NCBI GenBank assembly: GCA_020161365.1
Contig: JAIUNU010000014.1
Coordinates: forward strand, 62,001 to 126,000
Reading direction: 5' to 3'
Length of the DNA stretch: 64,000 nucleotides
Source: Pseudomonadota bacterium
GTDB lineage: Bacteria > Pseudomonadota > Alphaproteobacteria > Caulobacterales > Caulobacteraceae
Part shown: piece by piece, positions 1 to 8,677 of the stretch
Layout: the number at the start of each line of letters is the position of its first letter
Numbering within the stretch: the stretch's first letter is position 1
Made by a program: the position numbers and the translations under genes
The notes under the pieces: generated by a model
Told to the model about the DNA's origin: nothing
Seen by the model: the letters and a program-made list of their open reading frames with translations, nothing else
The model's database searches: none

Positions 1-405
1 GTACTTCGTCAGAGCCTGCTTGAGCCCCTCGGTCTTCCAAAGGTCGGTGTGCGTCGCGCTGCCGTGATCGAACGGATTGATCCCCCGCGCCTCTGCGTCC
101 GGGTTCTTGTGGACCAGCAGGTCGAAGCCGAACTGCGAGGCCACCCGATCCCGCAAAGCGTACATCTCCCGGAACTTCCAGGTCGTGTCGACGTGAAGAA
201 GCGGGAAGGGCGGCTTGCTGGGGAAGAACGCCTTGGCGGCCAGATGCAGCATCACCGCGCTGTCCTTACCGATCGAGTACAGCATCACCGGACGCTCACA
301 CTCGGCGGCGACCTCGCGAAGGATGTGGATGCTCTCGGCCTCGAGGCGCTGGAGGTGGGTCAAGCGCGCCGGCGTGATCGCAGCCATGGTGGGATCGAGC
401 GTCAT
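1..405 (-). CDS. cysD: Sulfate adenylyltransferase subunit 2 (CysD), 5' part
   Basis: N-terminal 135 codons of the small, ATP-pyrophosphatase-type subunit of ATP sulfurylase, which with CysN makes adenosine 5'-phosphosulfate from sulfate and ATP in the cytoplasm (assimilatory sulfate reduction). Visible family motifs are the PP-loop variant YSIGKDSAVMLHLA, then HVDTTWKFREMYALRD and a stretch reading NPFDHGSATHTDLWKTEGLK. The gene runs off the left edge. The ATG at 405-403 gives MTLDPTMAAITPARLTHLQRLEAES-type N-terminus; an in-frame ATG six codons later is an alternative start. cysN or cysNC would be expected next, outside the window. Confidence 0.93.
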   Translation of the reverse strand, partial: MTLDPTMAAITPARLTHLQRLEAESIHILREVAAECERPVMLYSIGKDSAVMLHLAAKAFFPSKPPFPLLHVDTTWKFREMYALRDRVASQFGFDLLVHKNPDAEARGINPFDHGSATHTDLWKTEGLKQALTKY

Positions 406-628
406 CGGGTCCGGCGGAGAGGCGGCGGGTGCGAATTGCGTAAGGGCCAAGGCTTGGGTCCGCAAAGGAAAAATCTCCGGCCTGGCGCCAGATCAAGGGC
501 GCTCCGGTCTTAGGCTGGCACCTAGGCCCGGGCAGAGGCGGCGACAACCGTCGGAATTCTGGGGGCGCTGTCAGATGCCTTGGGGCCAGCCTCAAGCGGC
601 GGGGTGCTTCATGACCAAAATTTCACTC

Positions 629-644
629 GCCGAACCCATTCGGC
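629..644. repeat. Short inverted repeat upstream of cysD
   Basis: GCCGAA-CCCA-TTCGGC is a perfect 6-bp dyad about 225 bp upstream of the cysD start. It could be a regulatory hairpin or operator, but nothing else supports it. The rest of 406-681 shows no gene I can support. Confidence 0.25.
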
Positions 645-681
645 TCTCGCATAACGTCGCTATGGGATCGTGAGGCGAGCG

Positions 682-888
682 ATGAGCTTCCTGGCGGAAA
701 TGTTGGCTGTGGCGGTCGTCTGGCTGTCGTCCTTCGCGCTCTGCCAGTTCGGCGTCGTGGTTGAACACGCCGTCTGTCCTCACGCAAAGTCATCCGAAGC
801 GCGGACGGTGAGCCGCTCGCGGGATACGGCCGTGAGACCCACCCCGGTCGCCTTGAATGGGTCGGAACGCATACAACGCGACGCCTGA
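682..888 (+). CDS. Possible small membrane protein, 68 aa
   Basis: Short ORF starting at ATG 682, five nucleotides after an AGGCGAG Shine-Dalgarno-like stretch; a GTG at 670 would add four residues. Residues 1-27 (MSFLAEMLAVAVVWLSSFAL then CQFGVVV) form one hydrophobic segment, followed by a polar, basic, unstructured-looking tail. It lies between divergent cysD and tipN. No family recognised. A short ORF in GC-rich DNA can arise by chance; the hydrophobic helix and the ribosome binding site are the only positive evidence. Confidence 0.33.
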   Translation: MSFLAEMLAVAVVWLSSFALCQFGVVVEHAVCPHAKSSEARTVSRSRDTAVRPTPVALNGSERIQRDA

Positions 889-1060
889 ACCCGCGCCCTG
901 GCGTCGCAACCCTCGAGAACGCAACCAAAGCCGCTTTTCCCCAAGGCTTTTCGCCGTTAGGTTCATGTAACACGCGAAGGAGGGGTTCGGCGCGCGACGT
1001 TCTACCCACGCCCCCTCGCCGACGCCCCTTTTATGCCCCGTCTTGGGACCCTGGCTGTGT

Positions 1061-3727
1061 ATGAAGCCTAAGAAGCGCCAACCGCTCGATTTCTCCGCGA
1101 CGCCGACGGAGATCCCTCCCGAGGAACCCAAGACCACGCCTGAATTCCCGGAGCCGGCAGCGTCCGTGGCGCCGGAGGACGATGCGCCTGTTAGCGAGCC
1201 GTTAACGCTGGATCAGCGCGCGGATGACCTCGCCGTGCCGCCCACGACCTCCGCGCGCTCCCGGCGTCGCCGGGAAGCCGAGCAGGCGAGGATCGCCGAG
1301 CCTGAAACGAGAGCTGCTCAGTCGCTGGCGGCGACGCCCCAACCGCCGGCGCCCATCGTCGAACAGGCGACCCCGACCGAAGCTGCGGCGACGACGCGCG
1401 GGCGCGATGCGGCGCTGGATCTGCGCGATTCCGCATCTGATCCGGCCATCGCCCTCGAAGCCGAGCCGGTTCCGCGTCGCATGTCCGGCGTCCTCTTCTG
1501 GACTTTGGCGACGGCGGTCGCGGCGCTCTGGGCGCTGGCTCCGATCGCCTTCGCGCTGGGTTATGCCCGCGGCGTGCCGGCCTTCAAGATCGAAGGCTTT
1601 GCACTGATGGTGTTCGCAGGTCTGGCGATCGGGCCAGCCTTACTGACCTTGCTGGGCGCGTACCTGCTTCGTCAGGCGAACGGTATTTCGGACGAATTGC
1701 GACGCAACCGAACCCTGACCGACCGACTGGTCACCCCCGCCGCCTTCGCCGCCGCCGGCGCCACGAACGCTGTGGACGCCATGCGCCAGGGCGTGGACGA
1801 GGCCGCCGCATCGGCCGAGCGCGCACGCGAGCACATTATCTCGCTCCGCAAGGCCTTGGCCGAGGAGACGGCGCGCCTCGCGGACGCCGCCGCTGAGTCC
1901 GCGCGCATGGCCAATCAGTTGGCGCAAGGCCTGAGCCACGAGCGCTCGGCGATGGAGACCCTCTCGCTGTCCCTGGATGCACGCTCGACGGCGGTGGTCG
2001 ACGCGATCGGCAGCCAGGCCCGAATGGTCGCCGAGGCGTCCGATCTGGCCGAGACTCAACTGCGTGAAGCCGAAGCGGCCTTGGCCGCCCGCGCAGCCGA
2101 TCTCGCCGCCGCCGCCGCCGAGGCGTCCGACGCCGCTCGCGTCGGGGCTGAGGACCTTTCAAGACAGATCGCGCGTCTGGAGACCGCTGGCGTCGGCGTC
2201 GGGGACCAGGTGGCTTCGGTCGAAAAGACGCTCGCGGCGCAACGGGCCGCGCTGGTCGAAATCAGTCAGGCGCTGCGTTCGGAGCAGGAGGACTTCGCGG
2301 CCGAGGCCGAAACGCGGACGGCGCAGCTGACCGAATTCGTGGCCTACACCCGCGTCGGCGCGACCGAGTTGTCGGACACAGCGGCCATGGGCGCGGAGAT
2401 CCTGCGCGGTCTGATCAGCGCGGCGGCGGACCAGTTCCGCGAGATGGCCGATGGCGCCAAGGCTCAGCGCGACGCCCTAACCGAGGAAACCAAGAAGACG
2501 CTGGAGACGATTGGCGACGTCGCCGAAAACCAGCGCTCCCTGCTGGAAGAGGAACTCAAGGCGGCCATGGAAGCCATGGCTGAGGCGGCTCTGAAGGCCA
2601 GCGAGAGCGTTGAGGCGCGTGTCGAAGCGGCGCGCAGCCGTGTCGACCAACTTAACGAGATCGCCTTCGCCGCCGGTCAGAAGGCGGACGCGGTGTTCGA
2701 GTCTCGGATGGAGGAGGCGCGCGACATCATCGAGCACTCCGCCCAGATGGTCGAGCAGGCCGGCGCGCGCACTGCGCAGAAGCTTCAGGACTCGGTGCAG
2801 ACCGCGCGCGGAACGTTGGACGAGCTTGAGGGGATGCTGGCCGAGATCAGCCGGCGCACCGCAGACCTGCCCGCCGAAGCCCTGCAGAAGGCCGGGGAGG
2901 TTCGCATCGCGATCGAACAGGGCGTCGAGCAGCTGATGAACGCCGTGCGTCGCACGGCCGAGGAAACGGCGGCCATCGATCAGGCCTTCCAAGAGCGGGT
3001 TCGCCGCAACTACGAGATGCTGAGCGAGGCGGCGGGGGCCGTCACGGCTTCCGGTGTTTCCACTGTAGCGGCGCGCGCCGCGACGCTGGCCCCGCCAACA
3101 CGGGGTCGCGCCGGCGCAACGCCGACGACTCCGCCTGCGCCGACGCCGGCGGCGCTTCCCGTCGCCGAGTTCGACGACGAGGACGAGCCGCCGGCCGATC
3201 GGCGCCGCCTGCGGCTGACGCCCACCGCGACCGACCAGGAATTCCGCTCGGTTTTCGAACAGGCCTCGGCCCGCAAACAAGCCGGTGGCCCTCAGCCCGA
3301 GACCGACGCGGACGGAAACTGGAGTTGGCGTAACCTGCTCTCAGGGATTGAGAACAGCACGCCGGGCGACTCTGGGCTCGGGGAGAAGCTGGCTGCGGAA
3401 ATCACGGCGATGGGCATCGATCCGCACGCCCTCCTGCCGCGTGGTCGGATCGACGAAATCGCCGCTGCGCTGCAAACGCGCGACTCCGTCGGCGCGCGCG
3501 AGGTGGTGAAGCGCTTGGCCCCGGCGGCGATCCGCCGCCTGGTGCGCCGCCTGTTCTCCGACGCCACCCTGAAGAGCAACACCGAGCGCTTCCTCAAGCG
3601 ATATGCGGGCATGATCGACGAGGCGGCGGGCCAGGACCGAGAGGGCTTCCTGCTGGCGGCGTTGCTGTCGTCTGACGCTGGGCGAGCCTATCTGTTGCTT
3701 GATGCGGCCAGCGGCGACCTGGCCTAG
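1061..3727 (+). CDS. tipN: Polarity landmark protein TipN
   Basis: Membrane-anchored coiled-coil protein that in Caulobacter marks the new pole, orients polarity and flagellum placement, and contributes to ParA-dependent chromosome segregation. Layout: a Pro/Glu-rich cytoplasmic N-terminal region (about 1-140) with an Arg-rich patch (SARSRRRREAEQAR), two membrane helices (about 143-167 and 178-203), an uninterrupted Ala/Glu/Gln heptad-like coiled coil (about 210-650), a Pro/Ala linker, and a conserved-looking C-terminal domain ending in LLLDAASGDLA. I chose ATG 1061, which yields 888 residues, the size I recall for C. crescentus TipN; an in-frame ATG at 1043 would add MGPWLC. The stop lies 8 nt before the next GTG. 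Confidence 0.93.
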   Translation: MKPKKRQPLDFSATPTEIPPEEPKTTPEFPEPAASVAPEDDAPVSEPLTLDQRADDLAVPPTTSARSRRRREAEQARIAEPETRAAQSLAATPQPPAPIVEQATPTEAAATTRGRDAALDLRDSASDPAIALEAEPVPRRMSGVLFWTLATAVAALWALAPIAFALGYARGVPAFKIEGFALMVFAGLAIGPALLTLLGAYLLRQANGISDELRRNRTLTDRLVTPAAFAAAGATNAVDAMRQGVDEAAASAERAREHIISLRKALAEETARLADAAAESARMANQLAQGLSHERSAMETLSLSLDARSTAVVDAIGSQARMVAEASDLAETQLREAEAALAARAADLAAAAAEASDAARVGAEDLSRQIARLETAGVGVGDQVASVEKTLAAQRAALVEISQALRSEQEDFAAEAETRTAQLTEFVAYTRVGATELSDTAAMGAEILRGLISAAADQFREMADGAKAQRDALTEETKKTLETIGDVAENQRSLLEEELKAAMEAMAEAALKASESVEARVEAARSRVDQLNEIAFAAGQKADAVFESRMEEARDIIEHSAQMVEQAGARTAQKLQDSVQTARGTLDELEGMLAEISRRTADLPAEALQKAGEVRIAIEQGVEQLMNAVRRTAEETAAIDQAFQERVRRNYEMLSEAAGAVTASGVSTVAARAATLAPPTRGRAGATPTTPPAPTPAALPVAEFDDEDEPPADRRRLRLTPTATDQEFRSVFEQASARKQAGGPQPETDADGNWSWRNLLSGIENSTPGDSGLGEKLAAEITAMGIDPHALLPRGRIDEIAAALQTRDSVGAREVVKRLAPAAIRRLVRRLFSDATLKSNTERFLKRYAGMIDEAAGQDREGFLLAALLSSDAGRAYLLLDAASGDLA

Positions 3728-3735
3728 GCCGCGGC

Positions 3736-4296
3736 GTGAAACGGGTCTTCGATCTGGTGGCGGCCGGGGTCGGGCTGGTGGTGCTCGCGGCGCCGCTCGC
3801 TTTGCTCTGGCTGCTGGTGCGAGCGACGTCGCCGGGGCCGGGCCTCTACTGGTCCCAGCGCGTGGGCCGGGCGTCCATGCTGTTCCCGATGCCCAAGTTC
3901 CGCACCATGCGGATCGACACGCCCGAGGTGGCCACGCACCTGTTGGACAATCCCGATCAGTGGCTCACCCCCATCGGCGGCGTGATGCGCAAGCTCAGCC
4001 TGGATGAGCTCCCCCAGTTATGGAGCGTCTTCATCGGCCATATGAGCCTGGTTGGCCCGCGTCCCGCCCTTTTCAACCAGCACGACCTGATCGCGGCGCG
4101 CCAGGCGGTCGGCGTCGATAGCTTACGGCCGGGCGTGACCGGTTGGGCTCAGATCAACGGTCGGGATGAGCTGGCCATTCCCGACAAGGTCGCGCTGGAC
4201 GCCGAGTACCTGCGCCGTCAGTCCTTCGTGTTCGACCTTCAGATCCTGGTCAGCACCGTCGTGCCGGTGCTGACCGCGCGCGGCGTTACGCGTTAG
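3736..4296 (+). CDS. Bacterial sugar-1-phosphate transferase (monotopic PGT family)
   Basis: 186-aa initiating glycosyltransferase of the polyprenyl-phosphate hexose-1-phosphate transferase family (WcaJ/PglC catalytic core only, without the N-terminal multi-helix region). It would load a sugar phosphate onto undecaprenyl phosphate at the inner membrane to start an exopolysaccharide or O-antigen. Evidence: N-terminal re-entrant hydrophobic helix (FDLVAAGVGLVVLAAPLALL), PKFRTMR, RKLSLDELPQLWSVFIGHMS with the DE pair, VGPRPALF, RPGVTGWAQINGRDEL. GTG start 8 nt after tipN suggests cotranscription. The 3' end overlaps the end of uxuB by 4 nt (tail to tail). Acceptor sugar unknown. Confidence 0.85.
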   Translation: MKRVFDLVAAGVGLVVLAAPLALLWLLVRATSPGPGLYWSQRVGRASMLFPMPKFRTMRIDTPEVATHLLDNPDQWLTPIGGVMRKLSLDELPQLWSVFIGHMSLVGPRPALFNQHDLIAARQAVGVDSLRPGVTGWAQINGRDELAIPDKVALDAEYLRRQSFVFDLQILVSTVVPVLTARGVTR

Positions 4297-5741
4297 CCCA
4301 GGTTCGCATAGGCCGTTTCGAGCGCCGCCACGAACGCTGGATGACCCGCAAGAGCGGCGGGGAACACCGTGTCCAGCGCCAGGAACGCGGCGACGTCGGT
4401 CTTGGCGTCGCCGGTCGCCGCCGCGCCCAGCGCCGACAGGCGTTCCTGCAGCGGGTCGACGATCGGTTCGCCGGCCTTGGCGCGACGGGCGACAAAGCGC
4501 ATCCAGGCCGCCAGGGGGATCACCAGCCGTTCAATGGACCGGCCCGCCTCCAGTGTTTCGGTGAGTGTCCCCAGTATCCGGAACGGCAGCTTCTGCGAAC
4601 CATCCCAGGCGATCTGCGACAGCAGGTGGCGGATCTCCGGATTCTGGAACCGCGCCAGGATCGCGTCGGCATAGCCTTGCAGGTCCAGACCACGCGGCGG
4701 CGTCAGTGTCGGGATGATGTCCTTGACCATCATGTCCCGCGCCAGGGCGGCCAATGTAGGATCGCTGACCGCTTCGAACACCGTCTCATGGCCACGGAGC
4801 AGACCGGCATAGGCGAGCGTCGAATGGACGCCGTTCAGCAAGCGCAGCTTGGCGCGTTCGAAGCCGCGCACGTCGTCGGTGAGGATGACGCCGACACTGG
4901 CGAGGTCGGGGGCGTCGGCGGGCAGCACGTCTTCGACCACCCATTGGGTGAAGGCCTCGCGCTGGATCGGCCAGGCGTCCTCCAGGCCGGTGGCGGCGAG
5001 AACGCGGGCCCGTAGCGCGTCATCGGTCGCCGGCGTGATGCTGTCGACCATTGTCCGCGGAAAGCGGCCCTCGCGGTCTATCCAGCGGGCGAGTTCCTCA
5101 TCCAGCTTGCCAGCATAGGCGACCACTGCGGCTTTCAGCCGCCAACCGTTGTCGGCGAGGTTGTCGCAGGCCACGACCGCGTACGGCGCGAGCCCGGCGG
5201 CGAAACGGCGGCGCAGGCCTTCCACAATGTAGCCGACGGCGCTCCGGGGTTCGCGTGGATTGGCCAGATCATGGATGATGTCGGGATGGTTCTCGTCCAG
5301 TCCCCCGTCAGGCGAGAGCGTGTAGCCCTTTTCGGTGACGGTCAGCGTGACCAGACGAGTTGTCGGCGCGGCGAGACGCGCGAAAACCGAAGGCGGATCC
5401 TCGGGCGCCACCAGGACCTCCAGGATCGAGCCCATGACGCGGAAGGTCGTGTCTGCGTCCAACTGGGCCAGGGTGTAGAGGCCATCCTGCGGCTCCAGCG
5501 CATCCCGGACGCCGGGACTCTTGAGCGACACGGCGCACACGCCCCAGCGCGGGTCGTGCCCCAGCAACTTGTCGAAGTAGTAGGCTTGGTGAGCGCGGTG
5601 AAACGCGCCCGGGCCGAAGTGCACCACGCCGACCTGGACCTTGTCCCTGTCATAGCTGGGGATGGCCACGCCGGGGATCGCGCCGGGATAGCTGGTGGCG
5701 CTGAGACGCAGGGCGGGGGAGGTCGCAGTGGAAACGGTCAA
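4293..5741 (-). CDS. uxuB: Mannitol dehydrogenase-family hexuronate reductase (UxuB-like)
   Basis: 482-aa long-chain polyol dehydrogenase. Family members reduce fructuronate to mannonate with NADH, or oxidise mannitol. The N-terminal signature VVHFGPGAFHRAHQAYYFDKLL is the mannitol dehydrogenase/fructuronate reductase type and differs from the tagaturonate reductase (UxaB) N-terminus. Further motifs: VTEKGYTLSPDGGL, VDSITPATDD, and the helical domain KLRLLNGVHSTLAYAG. It follows uxaA on the same strand with an 86-bp gap holding an ACCGGT operator. With an altronate dehydratase next door and no mannonate dehydratase in the window, its real substrate (fructuronate or tagaturonate) is open. Confidence 0.85.
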   Translation of the reverse strand: MTVSTATSPALRLSATSYPGAIPGVAIPSYDRDKVQVGVVHFGPGAFHRAHQAYYFDKLLGHDPRWGVCAVSLKSPGVRDALEPQDGLYTLAQLDADTTFRVMGSILEVLVAPEDPPSVFARLAAPTTRLVTLTVTEKGYTLSPDGGLDENHPDIIHDLANPREPRSAVGYIVEGLRRRFAAGLAPYAVVACDNLADNGWRLKAAVVAYAGKLDEELARWIDREGRFPRTMVDSITPATDDALRARVLAATGLEDAWPIQREAFTQWVVEDVLPADAPDLASVGVILTDDVRGFERAKLRLLNGVHSTLAYAGLLRGHETVFEAVSDPTLAALARDMMVKDIIPTLTPPRGLDLQGYADAILARFQNPEIRHLLSQIAWDGSQKLPFRILGTLTETLEAGRSIERLVIPLAAWMRFVARRAKAGEPIVDPLQERLSALGAAATGDAKTDVAAFLALDTVFPAALAGHPAFVAALETAYANLG

Positions 5742-5795
5742 GGGGGCAGGCCTGGAGTTTCGTAAGGGAAGGTCGGGGCGCTAGATGAGCCAGTT

Positions 5796-5811
5796 TGGAC
5801 ACCGGTGGCAA
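5796..5811. promoter_or_regulatory. Hexuronate-regulon operator 1 (before uxuB)
   Basis: TGGACACCGGTGGCAA, a pseudo-palindrome centred on CC|GG, 55 bp upstream of uxuB and downstream of uxaA. It is one of six near-identical 16-mers in the window, all next to hexuronate genes. This copy suggests uxuB has its own promoter as well as read-through from uxaA. Confidence 0.7.
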
Positions 5812-5827
5812 TCCAGCTTTGCGGATT

Positions 5828-7336
5828 TCAGAGGGTGACACCGGATTTCCAGATCGCGATCTCACGCTCGCCATTCTGTTCGGCCTTGGTCGCCTTGCCG
5901 GAGGCGGTTTCGATCACGAGATCCATCAGTCGGTCAGCTGCGGTTTCCATGGAAACGCCTTCCAGCACTTGGCCCGCATCGAAGTCGATCCAACCCGGTT
6001 TGCGCTGCGCCAGCGCGGAGTTCGAAGCGATCTTCAGGGTCGGCGCCGGAAAGCCCAGCGGCGTTCCGCGACCGGTGGTGAACAGGATCACGGTCGCCCC
6101 GGCCGCCGTGAGGGCGGTGGACGAGACGGCGTCGTTGCCGGGCGCTTCCAGCAGGGTCAGGCCGTGGCGACTGACCCGCTCGCCATAGCGCAGCACCTCG
6201 ACGAGCGGCGAGCGCCCGCCCTTCTGCACCGCGCCGAGGGACTTTTCCTCAAGACTGGTGATGCCGCCCGCGATGTTGCCCGGAGACGGATTCTCATAGA
6301 TCGGCTGGTTGGCTTCGATGAAATAGCGCTTGAAGTCGTCGATGACGGCGACCGCCGCGTCGAAGACTTCGCGCGTTGCGGCGCGCTGCAGCAGCACGTT
6401 CTCGGCCCCAAAGATTTCGGGAATTTCCGTCAAGACGGGCGCGCCACCAGCCTCGGCGACTTTGTCAGCGATGCGGCCCACCAGGGGATTGGCGGTGACG
6501 CCGGAAAAGCCGTCCGATCCGCCGCACTTCAGGCCGACGACCAGTTCGGAGATTGGGATCGGCTCACGGCGATCACGCTCGGCGATCTCGACCAACGCTT
6601 CCACGGCCGCCAACCCGTCCTTGAGTTCGTCCTCAACCATCTGGGTCGTGAAGCTTCTCAGTCGCTCGCGATCGATATCTGGCGCGCTTTCGAGAAGCGT
6701 CTTGAGTTGGTTGTTCTCGCAGCCGAGGCCCAGGATCAGGACGCCGCCGGCGTTGGGATGACTGGCCAGCGCCGCGATCAGCTTGCGCGTGTGGGCCAGA
6801 TCGTCGCCGAGTTGCGAGCATCCGAAAGGGTGGGGGAAGGCGTGAACGCCATCGATCCGCCCGCCAAAACGCTGGTTGGCCTTTTCGGCGATCCGGCGCG
6901 CCGTGTTCGCGACGCAGCCGACGGTGCACAGCACCCAGATTTCGTTCCGCGTCCCGGCCCTGCCGTTCTTCCGGCGAAAGCCCTGGAATGTTCGCGCGTC
7001 TACAGGTGACGTCGGCGCCGAAGGCGCGGGCGAGAAGCTGTAGCCTTCGACCCCTTCGAGGCGGGTGGCGACGTTGTGGACGTGAACGTGATCGCCGGCT
7101 GCGATGTCGCTCGTGGCGCGTCCGATCGGCCAGCCGTACTTCAGCACATCCTCGCCAGATCGCACCGGACGTGTCGCGACCTTGTGGCCCTTGGGAATGT
7201 CCGCGCCGACGAGCAGAGTCTGGCCGTTCAGGCGAACTCTTTCGCCGGCGGCGAGATCACGCAGCGCGGTAGCGACATGATCGCGCGCGTCCACGACGTG
7301 GATCGATTCGTCAGGGATCGAGGTCGATTGGGTCAT
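5828..7336 (-). CDS. uxaA: Altronate dehydratase (UxaA)
   Basis: 502-aa cytoplasmic enzyme of the UxaA/GarD dehydratase family, converting D-altronate to 2-keto-3-deoxygluconate in galacturonate catabolism. The N-terminal SAF-like domain (about 10-95) is followed by the large catalytic domain with RKNGRAGTRNEIWVL, the cysteine signature CTVGCVANT, HPFGCSQLGDD, LILGLGCENNQ, VGLKCGGSDGFSGVTANPLVG and LFTTGRGTPLGFPAPTLKI. ATG 7336 (MTQSTSIPDE) is chosen; an upstream in-frame ATG at 7372 adds MLRADRRRRSPL but brings the start within 16 bp of the operator at 7388-7403. Divergent from the LacI regulator. Confidence 0.92.
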   Translation of the reverse strand: MTQSTSIPDESIHVVDARDHVATALRDLAAGERVRLNGQTLLVGADIPKGHKVATRPVRSGEDVLKYGWPIGRATSDIAAGDHVHVHNVATRLEGVEGYSFSPAPSAPTSPVDARTFQGFRRKNGRAGTRNEIWVLCTVGCVANTARRIAEKANQRFGGRIDGVHAFPHPFGCSQLGDDLAHTRKLIAALASHPNAGGVLILGLGCENNQLKTLLESAPDIDRERLRSFTTQMVEDELKDGLAAVEALVEIAERDRREPIPISELVVGLKCGGSDGFSGVTANPLVGRIADKVAEAGGAPVLTEIPEIFGAENVLLQRAATREVFDAAVAVIDDFKRYFIEANQPIYENPSPGNIAGGITSLEEKSLGAVQKGGRSPLVEVLRYGERVSRHGLTLLEAPGNDAVSSTALTAAGATVILFTTGRGTPLGFPAPTLKIASNSALAQRKPGWIDFDAGQVLEGVSMETAADRLMDLVIETASGKATKAEQNGEREIAIWKSGVTL

Positions 7337-7387
7337 CAAGGGGGATCGTCGTCGCCTGTCTGCTCTCAACATTCGCTATCGGCAGGA

Positions 7388-7403
7388 TGGAAACCGGTGT
7401 CAA
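7388..7403. promoter_or_regulatory. Hexuronate-regulon operator 2 (uxaA / lacI intergenic)
   Basis: TGGAAACCGGTGTCAA between divergent uxaA (start 7336) and the LacI gene (start 7496). It could control both directions, including autoregulation. It shares the ACCGGT core and the TG...CA flanks with the other five sites. Confidence 0.7.
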
Positions 7404-7495
7404 TCATCTCGCAATCGAATGTTCCGCCTTCTGTTGGCGAGCTCGGGTCGGCTGGAGTATGACAAAAGAAAACGCCCGAAGCTGCTGGAAACCCC

Positions 7496-8569
7496 GTGAG
7501 CCCTTCCAAGACGCCGTCCTCGACTCCCGACGAAAACGAGACCAGCGTCGAAGGCGGACGGCGGCGGGCCACGATCAACGACATCGCGCGTCTGGCCGGC
7601 GTGTCGAAAAAGACGGTGTCGCGGGTGATCAACCAGTCGCCCTTCGTGCGCGACGAGACCCGTGAGCGGATTGAGGCGGTGATCGCGGAGTGGGGCTATG
7701 CGCCTGACCCTCAGGCGCGTGGGCTGGCCTTCCGGCGGTCGTTCCTGATCGGGATGATCTACGACAATCCCAACCCGCAGTACGTCGTCAACATGCAGCT
7801 TGGCCTGCTGGATGGCATGCGGGGTTCGGGGTTCGAGCTGGTGGTGCACCCCTGCAATCGCTCCAGCCCGACCTTCCTGACCGACATTCGCGCGTTCGTG
7901 GAGCGCCAGAAGCTTTATGGCGTCGTGCTACCGCCGTCGGTCTCGGAGGACGAGCGTGTGGCCAAGCTGCTCAATGAGATCGGATGCGCCTACATCCGGA
8001 TCGCGTCGGTCGAGTTGGACAAGCCTGAGCACATGATCGTCGGTCACGACCGCATGGGCGGCGCTCAGGCCGCGCGGCACATCGTCGAGCTTGGCCACAA
8101 GCGCATCGCCTTTATCTCCGGTCCCGAGAGCTTCCGGTCGTCGCACGAGCGGCGAGGGGGCTTTGAGGATGCTTTGGCCGAGGCCGGGCTGGCGCTGGCG
8201 CCTGAGGATATTGTCCAAGGGGCCTATACCTTCGAGTCGGGCGTAGCCTGTGGCGACCTGCTGCTGTCGCGGACTCCGCGTCCGACGGCCATCTTCTGTG
8301 GCAATGATGAAATGGCCGCGGGTGTCCTGCAGTCGGCCCGGAAGGCGGGTCTTTCGGTTCCGCAGGATCTGACCGTCGTTGGCTTCGACGACTTCCAGAT
8401 CGCCCAGGCTGTCTGGCCGCCGCTGACGACCATCCACACCCCGACGCGCGAGATCGGTCGCATCGCCGTCGAGAAGCTGATCGGCGGTGAACGCCGCGAG
8501 CCGCGCGACGTCACCAAGATGGAACCAAACCTGGTTATCCGGGAGTCTTCGGGCCCTGTTCCGGCCTGA
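7496..8569 (+). CDS. LacI-family regulator of the hexuronate genes
   Basis: 357-aa LacI/GalR repressor. After a ~20-residue polar extension comes the HTH (ATINDIARLAGVSKKTVSRV) and hinge helix, then a periplasmic-binding-protein-like sensor domain: LIGMIYDNPNPQYV, HIVELGHKRIAFISG, PTAIFCGNDEMAAGVL and VVGFDDFQIAQAVWPPLTTI. GTG start at 7496. Divergent from uxaA and 108 bp upstream of uxaC, with ACCGGT operators on both sides, so it is the obvious candidate for the repressor of this regulon. Its inducer is not evident from sequence; a pathway uronate or KDG-type intermediate is the reasonable guess. Confidence 0.9.
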   Translation: MSPSKTPSSTPDENETSVEGGRRRATINDIARLAGVSKKTVSRVINQSPFVRDETRERIEAVIAEWGYAPDPQARGLAFRRSFLIGMIYDNPNPQYVVNMQLGLLDGMRGSGFELVVHPCNRSSPTFLTDIRAFVERQKLYGVVLPPSVSEDERVAKLLNEIGCAYIRIASVELDKPEHMIVGHDRMGGAQAARHIVELGHKRIAFISGPESFRSSHERRGGFEDALAEAGLALAPEDIVQGAYTFESGVACGDLLLSRTPRPTAIFCGNDEMAAGVLQSARKAGLSVPQDLTVVGFDDFQIAQAVWPPLTTIHTPTREIGRIAVEKLIGGERREPRDVTKMEPNLVIRESSGPVPA

Positions 8570-8602
8570 ACAAGCGCCATGCTCTGGTGCTTGCATCGTG
8601 AC

Positions 8603-8618
8603 ATGACACCGGTTACCA
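8603..8618. promoter_or_regulatory. Hexuronate-regulon operator 3 (before uxaC)
   Basis: ATGACACCGGTTACCA in the lacI-uxaC gap, 60 bp upstream of the uxaC ATG. Same consensus as the other sites; expected to control uxaC-kduI-kduD. Confidence 0.72.
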
Positions 8619-8677
8619 AGCGGACACGAGCGGCGGTCGGCGAAGCCGCCATCGACTAAGGGAGAAGACGCTAAGCC

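Noticed and set aside
5795..7009. 404-codon plus-strand frame across uxaA
   Set aside because: Antisense shadow of uxaA; composition is unlike a folded protein.
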